19,624 bases of DNA from JAHHTP01 sp964587555 (GCA_964587555.1 CAZPLR010000038.1:1-19624), one strand, 5' to 3'; shown: positions 7,764 to 16,012, counted from the first letter of the stretch. The notes: generated from the letters alone by a model not told the origin. Translations and numbers: made by a program.

Positions 7764-9501
7764 TTACGCGCTCCCCCTTTCTTTCGCTTTGATCATATTG
7801 GGATTCAAAAATCTCGGTATAGACCGGGCAGCTTTCCAAAAGCTGCTCATGCGTGCCGCTGCCGACAAGCCTGCCGTCGTCCAACACAAAAATCTGATCC
7901 GCATAGCGAATCGAGGAAGCGCGCTGCGACACGATAAAGGTCGTCGGCGTATGCTCCATATGCCGAATCGCCTTACGCAGCGCGGCGTCGGTCGCAAAGT
8001 CCAGCGCAGAGGAGGCGTCGTCCAAAATCAACAGCTTCGGGTTCTTCACCAGCGCGCGGGCGATGGTCAGACGCTGGCGCTGCCCGCCGGAAAAATTCCT
8101 GCCGCCTGCTTCCACCATCGCGTCCAAGCCGCCCTCCTTGCCTGCAACAACCTCCTTCGCCTGCGCGATCTCCAGCGCCTTCCACAGTTCCTCGTCGGTC
8201 GCATCCGGCTTGCCCCAGCGCAGGTTATCGCGTATACTGCCGTGGAACAGCACCGCCTTCTGCATAACGACGCCGATCTGGTCGCGCAGGACATTTAAAT
8301 CATAGTCCTTTACGTCTACCCCATCGACCATCACCTTGCCCTCCGTCGCGTCATAGAACCGGCCGATCAGGTTGACCAGCGAGGTCTTTCCGCAGCCGGT
8401 GCCGCCGATAATACCAACTGTCTGCCCCTTTTTCACCGTCAGGCTGATATCTGAAAGCGACTGCTCGCCCGCTCCCGCATAGGTCAGTCCAACGTGTTCA
8501 AACATCACCGCCGTATCGTCCGTCTTCGCGGCAATCGGCTCTTTTGCACCGATAATCGACGGTTGGAGCGCAAAAACGCTCTCGATGCGTTTTGCACATG
8601 CCAAGGATTTTGTAATATTGATAATCAGGTTCGCAAGCTTAATCAGCTCGACTAAAATCTGTGACATATAGTTGTAAAGCGCTAAAACTGCGCCCTGCGT
8701 GATAACGCCGGTATAAACCTGTACCGCGCCGGTGTGGATCAGCCATACGATCGCCAGATTGATGATGACATAGGTCAACGGATTCATCAAAGCCGAGATG
8801 CGTCCAACAAACTTCTGGGTACGGTTTAATTCTTCGTTGCAGGAATCAAATCGCGCAACCTCCTCGTCCTCCTTGCAGAAAGCGCGGATTACGCGCACGC
8901 CGGTCAGATTCTCACGGGTCGCGCCGAGCACCTTATCCAGCTTCTGCTGCACCTTGCGGTACAGCGGGATTGAGGCGGACATGATCGAAAAGACAACGAC
9001 CGACAAAACCGGAATTGCCGCTGCAAAGATGAGCGCCGCTTTAACATTGACCGTGAACGCCATAATCATCGCGCCGAACACGACAAACGGGCTGCGCAGC
9101 AGCAGACGCAGCGTGAGGTTCACGCCGGACTGCACCTGATTGACGTCCGAGGTCATTCTTGTAATTAAGGTTGGAGTGCCAACCGTATCGATCTCGGTAT
9201 AGGAAAGCTTCTGCACATGGGAAAAAAGCGCGCGGCGCAGTCCGGTCGAAAACCCGACCGCCGCTTTTGCCGCAAAATATTGTGCCGTTACCGAGCAGGC
9301 AAGCCCGATAAGCCCCAGAAGCACCAGGATGCCGCAGCGTCCGATGATATAGCCCTTATCGTTTCCCGCAATGCCGATGTCAACAATATCCGCAATGATC
9401 AGCGGAACGATCAGCTCAAAGCTTGCTTCCAGCAGCTTAAAAAGCGGACCTAAAATGCTCTCTTTTGTGTAACCCTTCAAAAACTTGAGCAGTGATTTCA
9501 A
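7756..9501 (-). CDS. ABC exporter half-transporter (TMD-NBD), degenerate-site subunit of a heterodimer
   Basis: This is the partner half of the heterodimeric exporter, 581 residues from the TTG at 9501. That start is chosen because AGGAGG sits 9 nt upstream and because the protein then begins MKSLLKFLKGYTKE, as in relatives. A TTG at 9537 would place the ribosome binding site inside the gene. The membrane domain covers about 10-310. In the ATPase domain Walker A GGTGCGKT (366-373) and signature FSGGQ (470-474) are intact. The catalytic glutamate is replaced by aspartate (LILDD, Asp495), and the switch histidine by glutamine (VSQRASS, Gln526). These substitutions are typical of the TM287/BmrC-type subunit, so it should bind ATP but hydrolyse poorly at its own Walker site. 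First gene of the two-gene operon. Confidence 0.93.
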   Translation of the reverse strand: MKSLLKFLKGYTKESILGPLFKLLEASFELIVPLIIADIVDIGIAGNDKGYIIGRCGILVLLGLIGLACSVTAQYFAAKAAVGFSTGLRRALFSHVQKLSYTEIDTVGTPTLITRMTSDVNQVQSGVNLTLRLLLRSPFVVFGAMIMAFTVNVKAALIFAAAIPVLSVVVFSIMSASIPLYRKVQQKLDKVLGATRENLTGVRVIRAFCKEDEEVARFDSCNEELNRTQKFVGRISALMNPLTYVIINLAIVWLIHTGAVQVYTGVITQGAVLALYNYMSQILVELIKLANLIINITKSLACAKRIESVFALQPSIIGAKEPIAAKTDDTAVMFEHVGLTYAGAGEQSLSDISLTVKKGQTVGIIGGTGCGKTSLVNLIGRFYDATEGKVMVDGVDVKDYDLNVLRDQIGVVMQKAVLFHGSIRDNLRWGKPDATDEELWKALEIAQAKEVVAGKEGGLDAMVEAGGRNFSGGQRQRLTIARALVKNPKLLILDDASSALDFATDAALRKAIRHMEHTPTTFIVSQRASSIRYADQIFVLDDGRLVGSGTHEQLLESCPVYTEIFESQYDQSERKGERVNG

Positions 9502-9560
9502 TGCCTTTATCCTCCTTTGTCCCGCAGATGCGCCCAAGACACATACCTGTCAATAATACA

Positions 9561-9589
9561 ATATTACTCCAAAGGCGGATTTTTGTCAA
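9561..9589 (-). promoter_or_regulatory. Sigma-A promoter for the ABC exporter operon
   Basis: On the minus strand, TTGACA (9589-9584) and TAATAT (9566-9561) are 17 nt apart. The start site would lie about 50 nt before the TTG start codon at 9501. It is divergent from the metY promoter. Confidence 0.8.
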
Positions 9590-9605
9590 GATATGCAAAC
9601 AGCAC

Positions 9606-9634
9606 TTGCTTTTTTTCAGTGCGTCATGTATAAT
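9606..9634 (+). promoter_or_regulatory. Sigma-A promoter for the metY-type gene
   Basis: TTGCTT (9606-9611) and TATAAT (9629-9634) are 17 nt apart, about 65 nt upstream of the ATG at 9701. A perfect 7-bp hairpin with a CAGA loop (9659-9676) lies in the short leader, without a U tail. Confidence 0.82.
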
Positions 9635-9700
9635 AGGAAACGGTAAGAAAAATAAAGAGCCGCGGCAGACCGCGGCAGTCAGATAGAAAGGTTTTTCACC

Positions 9701-10996
9701 ATGAAAGAATGCAGCAAAAACGCGGCGTTGGAAACCAAGTGTCTCCACGCCGGCTATACCCCAAAAAACGGGGAACCGCGGCAGATCCCGATTGTGCAAA
9801 GCACCACCTACTGCTTTGATTCCACTCAGCACATCGCCGATCTGTTCGATATGCCGACCGAACCGATGTACTCCCGTTTTGCCAACCCAACCTGCGACGC
9901 GGTCGAGAAAAAAATCGCCGCTTTAGAGGGCGGTGTCGGCGCAATGCTGACCTCCAGCGGTCAGGCGGCAAACCTCTTGGCGATCTTAAACGTCTGCTCG
10001 GCAGGTGACAGCTTTGTTTCCGCTTCCTCGATCTACGGCGGTACAGTCAACCTGTTCGGCGTCACCCTGCGGCGTTTTGGCATCGAGTGTATCTGGGTCG
10101 ACGGAAACGCCTCCGAAAAAGAAATCGAAGCCGCTATTCAGCCGAACACCAAATGCATTTTTGGCGAGACGCTTGCCAACCCTGCGCTCACGGTTTTCGA
10201 TATCGAGAAATTCGCGTCGGCTGCACATCGTCACGGCATCCCGCTGATCGTCGATAATACCTTTACGACCCCGGTCCTGTGCCGTCCATTCGAATTTGGC
10301 TGCGACATTGTCACCCACTCGACCACCAAATACATGGATGGACACGCTGTACAGGGCGGCGGCGTGATCGTCGACTCCGGAAACTTCGACTGGGCAGGCT
10401 CCGGCAAATTCCCGGATTTTGTCGAGCCGGACGAAAGCTATCACGGCATATCCTATGTTAAGACTTTCGGCAGCATGGCGTACATTATCAAGGCAAGAAT
10501 GCAGCTCATGCGCGACTTCGGCTGCTACATGGCGGCAAACTCCGCGTTCCTGCTCAATTTGGGATTAGAAACCTTGGCGGTCAGAATGAAGCAGTACTGC
10601 AAAAACGCGCTGACAGTTGCAAAATGGCTGCAAGGCTGCGATATGATCGAGTCGATCTCCTATCCGGGGCTGGAGTCCGACCCATACCACGCGCTTGCCG
10701 AGAAATATATGCCGGAGGGATGCAGCGGCGTTATCGCAATGGTTATCAAGGGCGGCCGCAATACGGCGATGAAGTTCATGGACAGCTTAGAGCTTGCCTC
10801 TAATGTGGTTCACGTCGCCGACATCCGCACCTGCGTCCTGCATCCGGCGTCTGAAACGCATCGCCAGCTTACCGATGAGCAGCTGATCGCTGCCGGCATC
10901 AACGCCGGTATGATCCGCCTTTCGGTCGGGCTGGAAGATGTAAACGATATCATCGCTGATTTACAGCAGGCGTTTGATCGGTGCAAAGCGGAATGA
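9701..10996 (+). CDS. metY: O-acetylhomoserine sulfhydrylase / PLP-dependent Cys-Met metabolism enzyme
   Basis: This is a PLP enzyme of the Cys/Met metabolism family, 431 residues. The best match is O-acetylhomoserine aminocarboxypropyltransferase, which makes homocysteine from O-acetylhomoserine and sulfide. Landmarks are YSRFANPT near 57-64, SSGQAAN at 85-91 (cofactor phosphate region), VDNTF at 184-188 with the pyridine-binding aspartate, and Lys210 in HSTTKYMDGH as the Schiff-base lysine. A length near 430 favours the MetY class over cystathionine gamma-synthase or beta-lyase (about 380-400). Methionine gamma-lyase activity cannot be excluded from sequence. The ATG has AGAAAGG upstream. 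It is a single-gene unit with its own promoter and terminator, and no SAM riboswitch or T-box is evident in its roughly 60-nt leader. Confidence 0.88.
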   Translation: MKECSKNAALETKCLHAGYTPKNGEPRQIPIVQSTTYCFDSTQHIADLFDMPTEPMYSRFANPTCDAVEKKIAALEGGVGAMLTSSGQAANLLAILNVCSAGDSFVSASSIYGGTVNLFGVTLRRFGIECIWVDGNASEKEIEAAIQPNTKCIFGETLANPALTVFDIEKFASAAHRHGIPLIVDNTFTTPVLCRPFEFGCDIVTHSTTKYMDGHAVQGGGVIVDSGNFDWAGSGKFPDFVEPDESYHGISYVKTFGSMAYIIKARMQLMRDFGCYMAANSAFLLNLGLETLAVRMKQYCKNALTVAKWLQGCDMIESISYPGLESDPYHALAEKYMPEGCSGVIAMVIKGGRNTAMKFMDSLELASNVVHVADIRTCVLHPASETHRQLTDEQLIAAGINAGMIRLSVGLEDVNDIIADLQQAFDRCKAE

Positions 10997-11014
10997 TCCC
11001 ATTTCAAATAAGAA

Positions 11015-11050
11015 CGCGAAGCGGTTAACAATCGCTTCGCGCTTTTCTTT
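11015..11050. terminator. Intrinsic terminator after metY, shared with the convergent gene
   Basis: The 9-bp stem CGCGAAGCG/CGCTTCGCG (11015-11023 with 11033-11041), extendable by three further pairs, is followed by CTTTTCTTTT on the plus strand. The stop codon of the convergent membrane gene (11025-11027) lies in the loop side of this hairpin. Confidence 0.85.
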
Positions 11051-11909
11051 TCTCGAAATCATCCTGCTTATCCTTGGCATGATACCTCGCGTGCGGACAT
11101 ATTTTATCCCTACAGTTCTCGCAGCGCAGCGTACAATTGGTTCCCTCCCAAAAACGCTCCGGATGCAGGAAAAAGCAAAGCTCCCAAATAACAAAGGTCA
11201 GCGCCGACGCAAAAATCAGCGAATAGCCGAAAAATCCCGGTACAAAAAACAGCGCTGAAAAAATGAGAATGTGATCCCAGTTAAAAATGCGGCAGGTCGT
11301 ACAACACCGGTTTTTCATAAACAACGCCCGAAACGGACACCAGACTAAAATAAAGAAAATGTCCACTACATGTAAAAACGCGCAGATACACACAAACTCC
11401 TTTGTCCTTAACCAGCCGAACAGATAAAGCACAAGCAGCCCCAGCATGTAAATCACCCAAATGCAGAACACCTTGAGCGAATCCTTTGTACTGCGCTTCA
11501 TATACGCAATCAGTCGGTCGGTCTGTATCTTTCCCTGCGGAATGTAAAGCCGCTGCATATGCTTCAGCGCGCCGATCGAAATCATGCCGGTCGTCGGAAA
11601 AAGCGGAAGCAGCGCGTCGATCATCCAATACAGCCAGATGAGGTGCAGCACTGAAAAACGCTTGAAAAAGTTCATCCCCTCCGCCGCTTCAAACGTCTGC
11701 GGATGGAAAAAATAAAGCGCCGCCATCCCAAGAAAGACCGCAAGCCGGAAGAAAAACCGAAAATGATATTTGCTGCGCAGCTTGTATGACTGCTTTCCGC
11801 TCTCTAACTGCGATCGGTGGGGCATCCAGCGCTCCCGCCGCTTCACGCTTTCCGGCTGCTCCTGCGATGCCGAAAGAAATGCTGTGAATACCTTATTGAC
11901 AAGCCTCAC
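11025..11909 (-). CDS. Cysteine-rich multi-pass membrane protein of unknown function
   Basis: I do not recognise this 294-residue protein. A basic N-terminus of about 45 residues is followed by hydrophobic segments near 50-69, 86-104, 148-166, 171-190 and 213-247. There are 13 cysteines in two notable groups. One follows the fourth segment (Cys191, then Cys202, Cys203 and Cys206). The other is in the tail (Cys259-x3-Cys263-x2-Cys266-x4-Cys271-Pro). The spacing could suit a zinc or Fe-S site; this is inference. The C-terminal end is very basic. The start is a GTG at 11909, with AAGGGG about 9 nt upstream. The first ATG alternative is near residue 29. It has its own promoter and runs convergent to metY. 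Confidence 0.72.
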   Translation of the reverse strand: MRLVNKVFTAFLSASQEQPESVKRRERWMPHRSQLESGKQSYKLRSKYHFRFFFRLAVFLGMAALYFFHPQTFEAAEGMNFFKRFSVLHLIWLYWMIDALLPLFPTTGMISIGALKHMQRLYIPQGKIQTDRLIAYMKRSTKDSLKVFCIWVIYMLGLLVLYLFGWLRTKEFVCICAFLHVVDIFFILVWCPFRALFMKNRCCTTCRIFNWDHILIFSALFFVPGFFGYSLIFASALTFVIWELCFFLHPERFWEGTNCTLRCENCRDKICPHARYHAKDKQDDFEKRKARSDC

Positions 11910-11944
11910 CGCGTCTCACCCCTTCCCTACGGCATACCTATTTT

Positions 11945-11973
11945 ATCATAACATAAGCCGCCGCCTTTTGCAA
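11945..11973 (-). promoter_or_regulatory. Sigma-A promoter for the Cys-rich membrane protein gene
   Basis: On the minus strand, TTGCAA (11973-11968) and TATGAT (11950-11945) are 17 nt apart, giving a leader of about 30 nt before the GTG at 11909. Confidence 0.7.
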
Positions 11974-12093
11974 GCATCATTCGACAAAAAGTTTGAATCT
12001 ATGTAATATTCGGCAATAATTATACATATAGTAAATCCTACTTTCACACACAAACAAAAAATACCCTTATTTCTGCATTTTTTGCCAAAACGC

Positions 12094-12122
12094 TTGTACT
12101 CTCTCCAAAATTCCTGTAAAAT
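12094..12122 (+). promoter_or_regulatory. Probable promoter for the 67-residue membrane protein
   Basis: TTGTAC (12094-12099) and TAAAAT (12117-12122) are 17 nt apart, about 85 nt upstream of the ATG at 12206. The AT-rich stretch between this and the divergent promoter (11974-12093) shows no other clear element. Confidence 0.6.
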
Positions 12123-12205
12123 GACATTAGAAAGCAGAGTGAAATCACACCGAGCTTTCGCCATACAGGATACGCAAAGCAAAAATATGGAACGGAGGGA
12201 TTATT

Positions 12206-12409
12206 ATGTCATTACTGCCATTCAAAAATCAGTATTCAGCCAGCCAATTCAACACCAGCCACACCCTGTTTCAAACACTCGTCCAAAAGAGCGGCAAAAA
12301 ACGCGAAGTAAAGCAGATCGAGCATTTCTGGCTTTGGGTCGTTGTACTGCTGATCGGCGTCCCTGCCTTACTCTTTGGGCTTATCTATCTTTGCACTGTC
12401 ATTGTTTGA
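12206..12409 (+). CDS. Small single-pass membrane protein (67 aa), unknown function
   Basis: This is a short open frame with a good ribosome binding site (GGAGGG at 12194-12199, 7 nt before the ATG) and its own promoter. The first 40 residues are polar, with many Ser, Asn, Gln and Lys. They are followed by KKREVKQIEHFW and then one strong hydrophobic helix at about 43-66 running to the C-terminus. The positive charges before the helix predict the N-terminus inside. No family is recognised and no key residues stand out. Its signals and clean composition make it likely to be a real gene rather than a chance frame. It lies 355 nt upstream of another small membrane protein gene, with a separate promoter between them. 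Confidence 0.72.
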   Translation: MSLLPFKNQYSASQFNTSHTLFQTLVQKSGKKREVKQIEHFWLWVVVLLIGVPALLFGLIYLCTVIV

Positions 12410-12611
12410 CCCATAGCGCCGGAATCGCGCAAATGCGCTGTCTCTTTACGCTTTTAGTGTTTTTACCAATTTCTTCTATGTGATTTGTGTAAAAGGCAGA
12501 CAAAATTGTTTTTCAATTAACAAATCTTTCTTTCACACAAAGTTTTCCAAACTTCTGAAACGGTATCTTTCGTAAATTTATGTCTAAATTGTAAACAATA
12601 GATGGACACCG
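12410..12611. other. AT-rich intergenic region, no gene seen
   Basis: Between the 67-aa gene and the next promoter I see no coding sequence. A weak AGCGC...GCGCT hairpin followed by TCTCTTT (about 12414-12447) might end the upstream transcript, but it is not convincing. Confidence 0.5.
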
Positions 12612-12640
12612 TTGACAAGCGGCAATAGTTTGTTTATAAT
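12612..12640 (+). promoter_or_regulatory. Full-consensus sigma-A promoter
   Basis: TTGACA (12612-12617) and TATAAT (12635-12640) match the consensus exactly with a 17-nt spacer. This is one of the two strongest promoters in the window and it drives the gene at 12764. Confidence 0.92.
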
Positions 12641-12646
12641 AAATAA

Positions 12647-12763
12647 TAACAGGAAACATAAACGGGACTGTTCGGTAAAATAGCCCTTTATGCGACTAAG
12701 CGGCTCTTGTGACAGCGGTAGCTGTCTGACTGCCGAAAAGTAATGAAAGGAGGATTATTCGTA
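12647..12763 (+). promoter_or_regulatory. Folded 5' leader of the 148-aa membrane protein gene
   Basis: The leader of about 117 nt contains a hairpin GGG-a-CUGUU/AAUAG-CCC (12664-12686). It also has two mutually exclusive hairpins: GACAGC/GCUGUC with a GGUA loop (12711-12726), and CGGUAG/CUGCCG (12716-12735, one U-G pair). The ribosome binding site AAAGGAGG is at 12746-12753. I match it to no known riboswitch. Confidence 0.4.
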
Positions 12764-13210
12764 ATGGATAAGAAAAAACTTAGCCAACTGTTGACCTATG
12801 TCGGAGGTGCTGCCCTTGTCTTAATCGTCATTCTGTGGTTCTTCCCGACTGTTGCGTACGACGGCGGACATTTCTCTCCGCTCGGTTACTTTGCGGTCGG
12901 CTATGGGAAGAATGAGCCTATCTGGAACTATATGGTTTCTCTGGATGCGGACTATAACACCAACTCTGATATGTACTGGCTTGCTTTCGGTACGCTGCTC
13001 ACCGTTTTGGTTGCTTTCTTTGCCGTATTAAGAAACAAGAAAATTTCAACCAAAGTTGTCGGCGCAATCGTTTCTATCTTCATGCTGGCCGGTACAATTA
13101 TCAGCCCGGTTCTGCATTTGTCCGCACTCTGGGTAGTGTATCTGATCCTTGCTATTATCGCTGTTGCGGCGTTTGTATATGGCTGGGTCATCGACTATTA
13201 CAAGGCTTAA
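12764..13210 (+). CDS. Four-helix membrane protein of unknown function (148 aa)
   Basis: This is a small integral membrane protein with four predicted helices at about 10-29, 71-90, 99-120 and 122-143. A polar outside loop of about 40 residues after the first helix is rich in Gly, Tyr and Asn. The ATG at 12764 is chosen because AAAGGAGG (12746-12753) lies 10 nt upstream. An in-frame ATG at 12743 precedes that site and cannot use it. I recognise no family, and no catalytic or metal-binding pattern is visible. Its full-consensus promoter suggests high expression. It ends with a short basic-free tail (DYYKA) and is followed by a strong terminator. Confidence 0.78.
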   Translation: MDKKKLSQLLTYVGGAALVLIVILWFFPTVAYDGGHFSPLGYFAVGYGKNEPIWNYMVSLDADYNTNSDMYWLAFGTLLTVLVAFFAVLRNKKISTKVVGAIVSIFMLAGTIISPVLHLSALWVVYLILAIIAVAAFVYGWVIDYYKA

Positions 13211-13260
13211 GTCGTTTGTATTACATACGCATTTTTTACAGCAAAAGTATGAGAGAGGCA

Positions 13261-13300
13261 AAATAAGGCGCAGGAGTTTACCTGCGCCTTATTTATTTTT
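13261..13300. terminator. Bidirectional intrinsic terminator
   Basis: A perfect 14-bp stem (13261-13274 with 13281-13294) has a 6-nt loop and is followed by ATTTTT on the plus strand. It separates the membrane protein gene from the convergent SLOG gene, whose stop codon (13293-13295) overlaps the stem edge. Confidence 0.92.
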
Positions 13301-13784
13301 GCCAGATATTTTCAATCACCAATCCCGCGCGCTTTGCCATGCGCACCGTCTGAGCCGTACCGCTGCGCTGTCTTGTCGCATCGAACCAGCAGACGCACTG
13401 CGACGCGGCGTCGACAAGCGCCTGATTACGGACACGCATACAATCCCAGCCGCCGGAGGTCAGCACCTTTACCTCATCCGCGTGTTGATAAACAAAGTCA
13501 TATAGCTGCTTCTGCGCCTCATCCCATCCAGCGGTCTGCTGCTCCGCCGGACAGGGCAGAAGCAGGTGCAGCCTAATCTGCGGGAAACGCGCGCGCAGAT
13601 AAAGGACGCTCTGTGCGGCTCTGGCGTCAAACCCGTCGGCGCCGCCAGCGTAAAAATCGGTGTAACCGCGTTCGATCAGCCGCTGTACCGCGCCGAGAAT
13701 CCGCCCGATCTCATGAATCGGAAAATTCCGATGCCCAGTGAAGCATACGCTTTTCTCCCGTTTCGCTTTCTGCAAACCGTTCAT
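13293..13784 (-). CDS. SLOG-domain protein, DUF1273/YpsA-like
   Basis: This 163-residue protein is a SLOG-superfamily (Rossmann-like, nucleotide-binding) protein of the DUF1273/YpsA type. Landmarks are CFTGHRN at 14-20, YAGGADGFDARAA near 45-57, a central Leu-rich strand ending in LPCP, RNQALVDAAS, and SGTAQTVRMAKRAG near the end. SLOG domains bind nucleotides or nucleotide-derived ligands; the ligand here is unknown. The ATG at 13784 overlaps the recD2 stop as ATGA, with GGAG 7 nt upstream, so translation is coupled. The frame also opens at a TTG at 13799, which lacks a suitable site. It is the last gene of a three-gene unit and ends in a shared terminator. Confidence 0.85.
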   Translation of the reverse strand: MNGLQKAKREKSVCFTGHRNFPIHEIGRILGAVQRLIERGYTDFYAGGADGFDARAAQSVLYLRARFPQIRLHLLLPCPAEQQTAGWDEAQKQLYDFVYQHADEVKVLTSGGWDCMRVRNQALVDAASQCVCWFDATRQRSGTAQTVRMAKRAGLVIENIWQK

Positions 13785-16012
13785 TCGCTGTCTCCGCAAT
13801 CTGCCAGAAAACGCTGCAATCCGGTATAACGCAGCATCTTCAGGTTATTCTCTACCATATACCGGATTCGCGCGCGGCTGCCGACCAAAATAATCAGCTT
13901 TTTTGCCCTTGTCACCGCCGTATATAACAGATTCCGATAATACAGCTTGTCATATCCGCCTAGAACCGGCATAATAATCGCGTCGAACTCGCTGCCTTGA
14001 CTTTTATGCACCGTAATCGCGTAAGCAAGCTCCAATTCATTCGCCATATCGAAGCTGTAGTAGGCGATCCTCCCGTCGAACGATATCTCCATCGTCTTGC
14101 TTCCGGCGTCAAGCATTTGGATCACCCCGATATCGCCGTTAAAAATGCCGACGTTATGCTCATCCCCTCTGTCCCAGCCAATGTTGTAATTATTCTTGAT
14201 CTGCATCACCTTATCTCCCTCAAAAAAGCTGTAAAAGCCGTTTTTACAAGGGGACGCCTCCCCAGCGCGCGGATTGAGCTTCTGCTGCAGCGCCTTGTTC
14301 AGCTCGATCACGCCGCATTCGCCCTTACGCTGCGGACAGAGCACTTGAATATGGTCAAACGGCGAAAAACCGTAGCTTTCCGGCAGCCGCCTGACATACA
14401 GGTCGATGATCTTCTGCTTGGCGGCGGCTGGGCTGGAGCTGGTCAGGAAAAAGAAATCGTTGTCCTTACAGTCAAGCTGCGGCATCTGCCCGTTTACAAT
14501 GCTGTGCGCGTTGGTGATGATAAGGCTTTGTGCCGCCTGCCGGAAGATATGCTTTAGCTCCACCGTCGGGATCAGCCCGCAATTTAACAGATCATGCAGC
14601 ACGTTCCCCGCGCCCACGCTTGGGAGCTGGTGGTAATCCCCGACCATAATCAGCTTACAGCTTGGTTTAAGAGCGTGTAAGAGCGATTCAAACAGCAAGG
14701 AGTCCACCATCGACATCTCGTCCACAATCACTGCGTCCGCATCCAGCGGGTAGCCCTCGTCACGGGTAAACACGAGCATGTCCTCTCTGGTGAAATCCAC
14801 CTCCAACAGCCGGTGGATGGTGGATGCCTCCTTCCCGGTGATCTCAGTCAGACGTTTCGCGGCGCGTCCGGTCGGCGCGGCGAGCAGCACTGCAAGCTCT
14901 TGCTGCTCAAACAGCCGGATGATACCGTTTAACGCGGTCGTTTTTCCGGTACCGGGACCACCGGTCAGAATAAACACCTGATTGCGCCACGCCTCGATGA
15001 TGGCGCGTCTTTGCAGCGCCTCATACTCGATCCCCTGCTGCGTTTCGATGACCGAAAGCTTCTGCTCTACCCCATTGTCCGCCTGCTGTGGAAAAGAGAG
15101 CATCGCGTTTATCCGTGCGGTAATGAAGGTTTCCGCATAATAATACTTCGGCAGGAACAAATATGGCTTTCTTGCTCCCTCCACCCGGAAAAGAAGCTCG
15201 TTCTTCACGGCGTACTCCAAGCCCTCGCGCACCCGATCCATATCTAATTGCAGCAGCGCGGAGGCACTGGCAAGCAGCCGGTCCTGCGGCAAACAGGTGT
15301 GTCCGTTTGCCGTGTTGTGCTGTAATACAAACTCAAGCCCCGCAGTCACCCGCGTGACGCTGTCGCTGCTTATACCGTAATCGAACGCGATCGCGTCGGC
15401 GGCGGCAAACGCAATGCCAAAATCCGGCGCACAAAGGATATACGGGTTCGCAACGATCCGCTCCTTTGCCGATGCGCCCCAGACCTTCCAGATTGCGACG
15501 CTCTGCATCGGCGTAATCCCATAGCCCGAAAGGAACATCATCAGCGTGCGCACCGCGAACAGCTCGCGAAAGCTTTTGATGTACTCCTTGGCTTTTTTCT
15601 CTGAGATGCCCTTAACCTCGCTTAGGCGATCCGGCTTTTCCTCCAATACCTTCAGCGTATCGTCCCCAAAGTGATCTACAATCTTGCGCGCGGTCGAAGA
15701 ACGGATGCCTTTGATGACGCCGGAAGCAAGATAGCGGTAAATGGCGTTTGCCTGCGCCGGCATATGCCGCTCAAACAGTTCCGCTTTAAATTGCCTGCCG
15801 TAGACCGGATGCGTCGTGTAGTTTCCGGTGAGTAAAAGCTCCTCGCCGACACTGACCCCCGGCAGCGCGCCGACCACACAGATGTCCTCGCCCTGCCCGT
15901 CAGACAGATGCAGCACGGTAAACCCGCTGTCTTCATTTTGATATGTGATATCCTCAACCGTGCCAGTCAACTGTTCATAATTCTGACCCGGCTTCCCTGA
16001 AATCGCCGTCAC
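13781..16012 (-). CDS. recD2: ATP-dependent DNA helicase RecD2
   Basis: This is a superfamily 1B 5'-3' DNA helicase of the RecD2 type (found without RecBC), 743 residues, a typical length. The N-terminal domain (about 1-90) is followed by helix-hairpin-helix DNA-binding repeats (about 95-150, for example GIRSSTARKI and VKGISEKKAKEYI). The motor shows Walker A GGPGTGKTT at 351-359, Walker B VIVDEMSM at 428-435, GDYHQLPSVGAG at 458-469, and the late motifs VHKSQGSEFD and LYTAVTRAKK. The start is GTG at 16012, with AGGAAGGA 7 nt upstream. It overlaps the preceding small gene by 38 nt. The expected role is in DNA repair or replication-fork processing. Coupling to a SLOG protein downstream is noted separately. 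Confidence 0.95.
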   Translation of the reverse strand: MTAISGKPGQNYEQLTGTVEDITYQNEDSGFTVLHLSDGQGEDICVVGALPGVSVGEELLLTGNYTTHPVYGRQFKAELFERHMPAQANAIYRYLASGVIKGIRSSTARKIVDHFGDDTLKVLEEKPDRLSEVKGISEKKAKEYIKSFRELFAVRTLMMFLSGYGITPMQSVAIWKVWGASAKERIVANPYILCAPDFGIAFAAADAIAFDYGISSDSVTRVTAGLEFVLQHNTANGHTCLPQDRLLASASALLQLDMDRVREGLEYAVKNELLFRVEGARKPYLFLPKYYYAETFITARINAMLSFPQQADNGVEQKLSVIETQQGIEYEALQRRAIIEAWRNQVFILTGGPGTGKTTALNGIIRLFEQQELAVLLAAPTGRAAKRLTEITGKEASTIHRLLEVDFTREDMLVFTRDEGYPLDADAVIVDEMSMVDSLLFESLLHALKPSCKLIMVGDYHQLPSVGAGNVLHDLLNCGLIPTVELKHIFRQAAQSLIITNAHSIVNGQMPQLDCKDNDFFFLTSSSPAAAKQKIIDLYVRRLPESYGFSPFDHIQVLCPQRKGECGVIELNKALQQKLNPRAGEASPCKNGFYSFFEGDKVMQIKNNYNIGWDRGDEHNVGIFNGDIGVIQMLDAGSKTMEISFDGRIAYYSFDMANELELAYAITVHKSQGSEFDAIIMPVLGGYDKLYYRNLLYTAVTRAKKLIILVGSRARIRYMVENNLKMLRYTGLQRFLADCGDSE

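Noticed and set aside
9552..9565. Palindrome-like AATAATACAATATT next to the exporter -10 box, a possible repressor operator
   Set aside because: The symmetry is weak and AT-rich sequence near promoters yields such patterns by chance; no regulator gene is adjacent.
9641..9700. SAM riboswitch or T-box ahead of metY
   Set aside because: The leader is only about 60 nt and contains one 7-bp hairpin without a terminator or any T-box motif.
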